NCBI GenBank assembly: GCA_003661105.1
Contig: QMVM01000153.1
Span: forward strand, 1 to 5,384
DNA length: 5,384 nucleotides
Source of the DNA: Methanosarcinales archaeon
GTDB taxonomy: Archaea; Halobacteriota; Methanosarcinia; Methanosarcinales; Methanogasteraceae
Reading direction: 5' to 3'
In this document: positions 5,231-5,384 of the stretch, piece by piece
Position numbering within the stretch: the stretch's first letter is position 1
Layout: each line of letters begins with the position of its first letter
Translations under genes and position numbers: made by a program
The notes under the pieces: model-generated
The model's input: only the letters and a program-made list of their open reading frames with translations
Database searches by the model: none
Told to the model about the DNA's origin: nothing

Positions 5231-5384
5231 ATGATGCTGAATTTCCGCACCAAACCTTCCATCACAAATATCTCAGCCATGTTAAGCTACATGAAGATGT
5301 CAAAAGCGATAGGGCTGTCTGTGGGCAGCATAAAGGAATATCTCCTATATCTGGAGCAGGCACACCTCATATATCAACTGAACT
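5231..5384 (+). pseudogene. C-terminal region of a DUF4143-type AAA ATPase, 5' end missing (partial)
   Basis: From ATG 5231 the frame runs open to the right edge and reads TKPSITNISAML, then MSKAIGLSVGSIKEYLLYLEQAHLIYQLN. This matches the winged-helix section of archaeal and bacterial ATPases with a DUF4143 C-terminal domain (pattern: helix, V..TI..YL.YLE.A.LI). Such proteins have about 400 residues and carry Walker A and B boxes roughly 200 residues upstream. Here TAA 5219-5221 closes the frame just before, and the terminator and surface-anchor ORF occupy the space where the ATPase domain should be. No Walker motif is seen in any frame between 5072 and 5230. It therefore looks like a truncated remnant, though the downstream part is outside the window. 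Confidence 0.5.

Noticed and set aside
1..5384. tRNA, rRNA or insertion sequence with terminal inverted repeats
   Set aside because: No T-arm plus acceptor pairing, rRNA-like stretch, transposase DDE motif or paired terminal repeats were found by eye.

Overview
The window looks like chromosomal DNA from a euryarchaeon related to the methanogens or alkane oxidisers (Methanosarcinales, ANME or Syntrophoarchaeum type). This is inferred from an isopentenyl phosphate kinase of the archaeal mevalonate route, an archaeal surface-protein sorting tail ending in a TM helix plus RRR, a MM3350-like pRiA4b ORF-3 protein, MNT/HEPN and AAA/DUF4143 type accessory pieces, TATA-box promoters and mixed Shine-Dalgarno and leaderless starts. 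I cannot name the species.

Layout: 3-71 is the tail of an unidentified protein cut by the left edge. 349-1401 is a radical SAM enzyme with an extra C-terminal Cys cluster. 1435-1842 is a conserved-looking gene interrupted by one in-frame TAG and followed by a TGA that may also be a mutation. 1891-2202 has no gene I can support. 2203-2520 is a MntA-type nucleotidyltransferase antitoxin, and directly after it lies an 18-codon stump of its HEPN toxin partner (2517-2573). 2600-2839 is a small two-helix membrane protein. 2926-2956 is a TATA box with an 8-bp palindrome, upstream of the pRiA4b ORF-3 family gene (3045-3638). 3685-3868 holds three copies of a CRISPR-like repeat separated by two identical spacers. 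4011-4790 is isopentenyl phosphate kinase. It overlaps by 4 bases a small ORF (4787-5011) that resembles the Thr/Ala-rich stalk and membrane anchor of an S-layer type protein. A hairpin plus T-tract terminator follows at 5036-5071. The right edge (5231-5384) carries the C-terminal region of a DUF4143-type ATPase without its front end. All supported genes are on the + strand.

The genes do not form one pathway. The radical SAM gene and the TAG-interrupted gene could be a former operon, and the kinase and surface-anchor ORF look translationally coupled. The rest is an accessory zone with several broken genes: a missing toxin, a headless ATPase, a surface-protein tail without a signal peptide, and a stop-interrupted gene. 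The main points to follow up are the in-frame TAG (nonsense mutation versus pyrrolysine), the orphan antitoxin, the duplicate-spacer array and the palindromic promoter.
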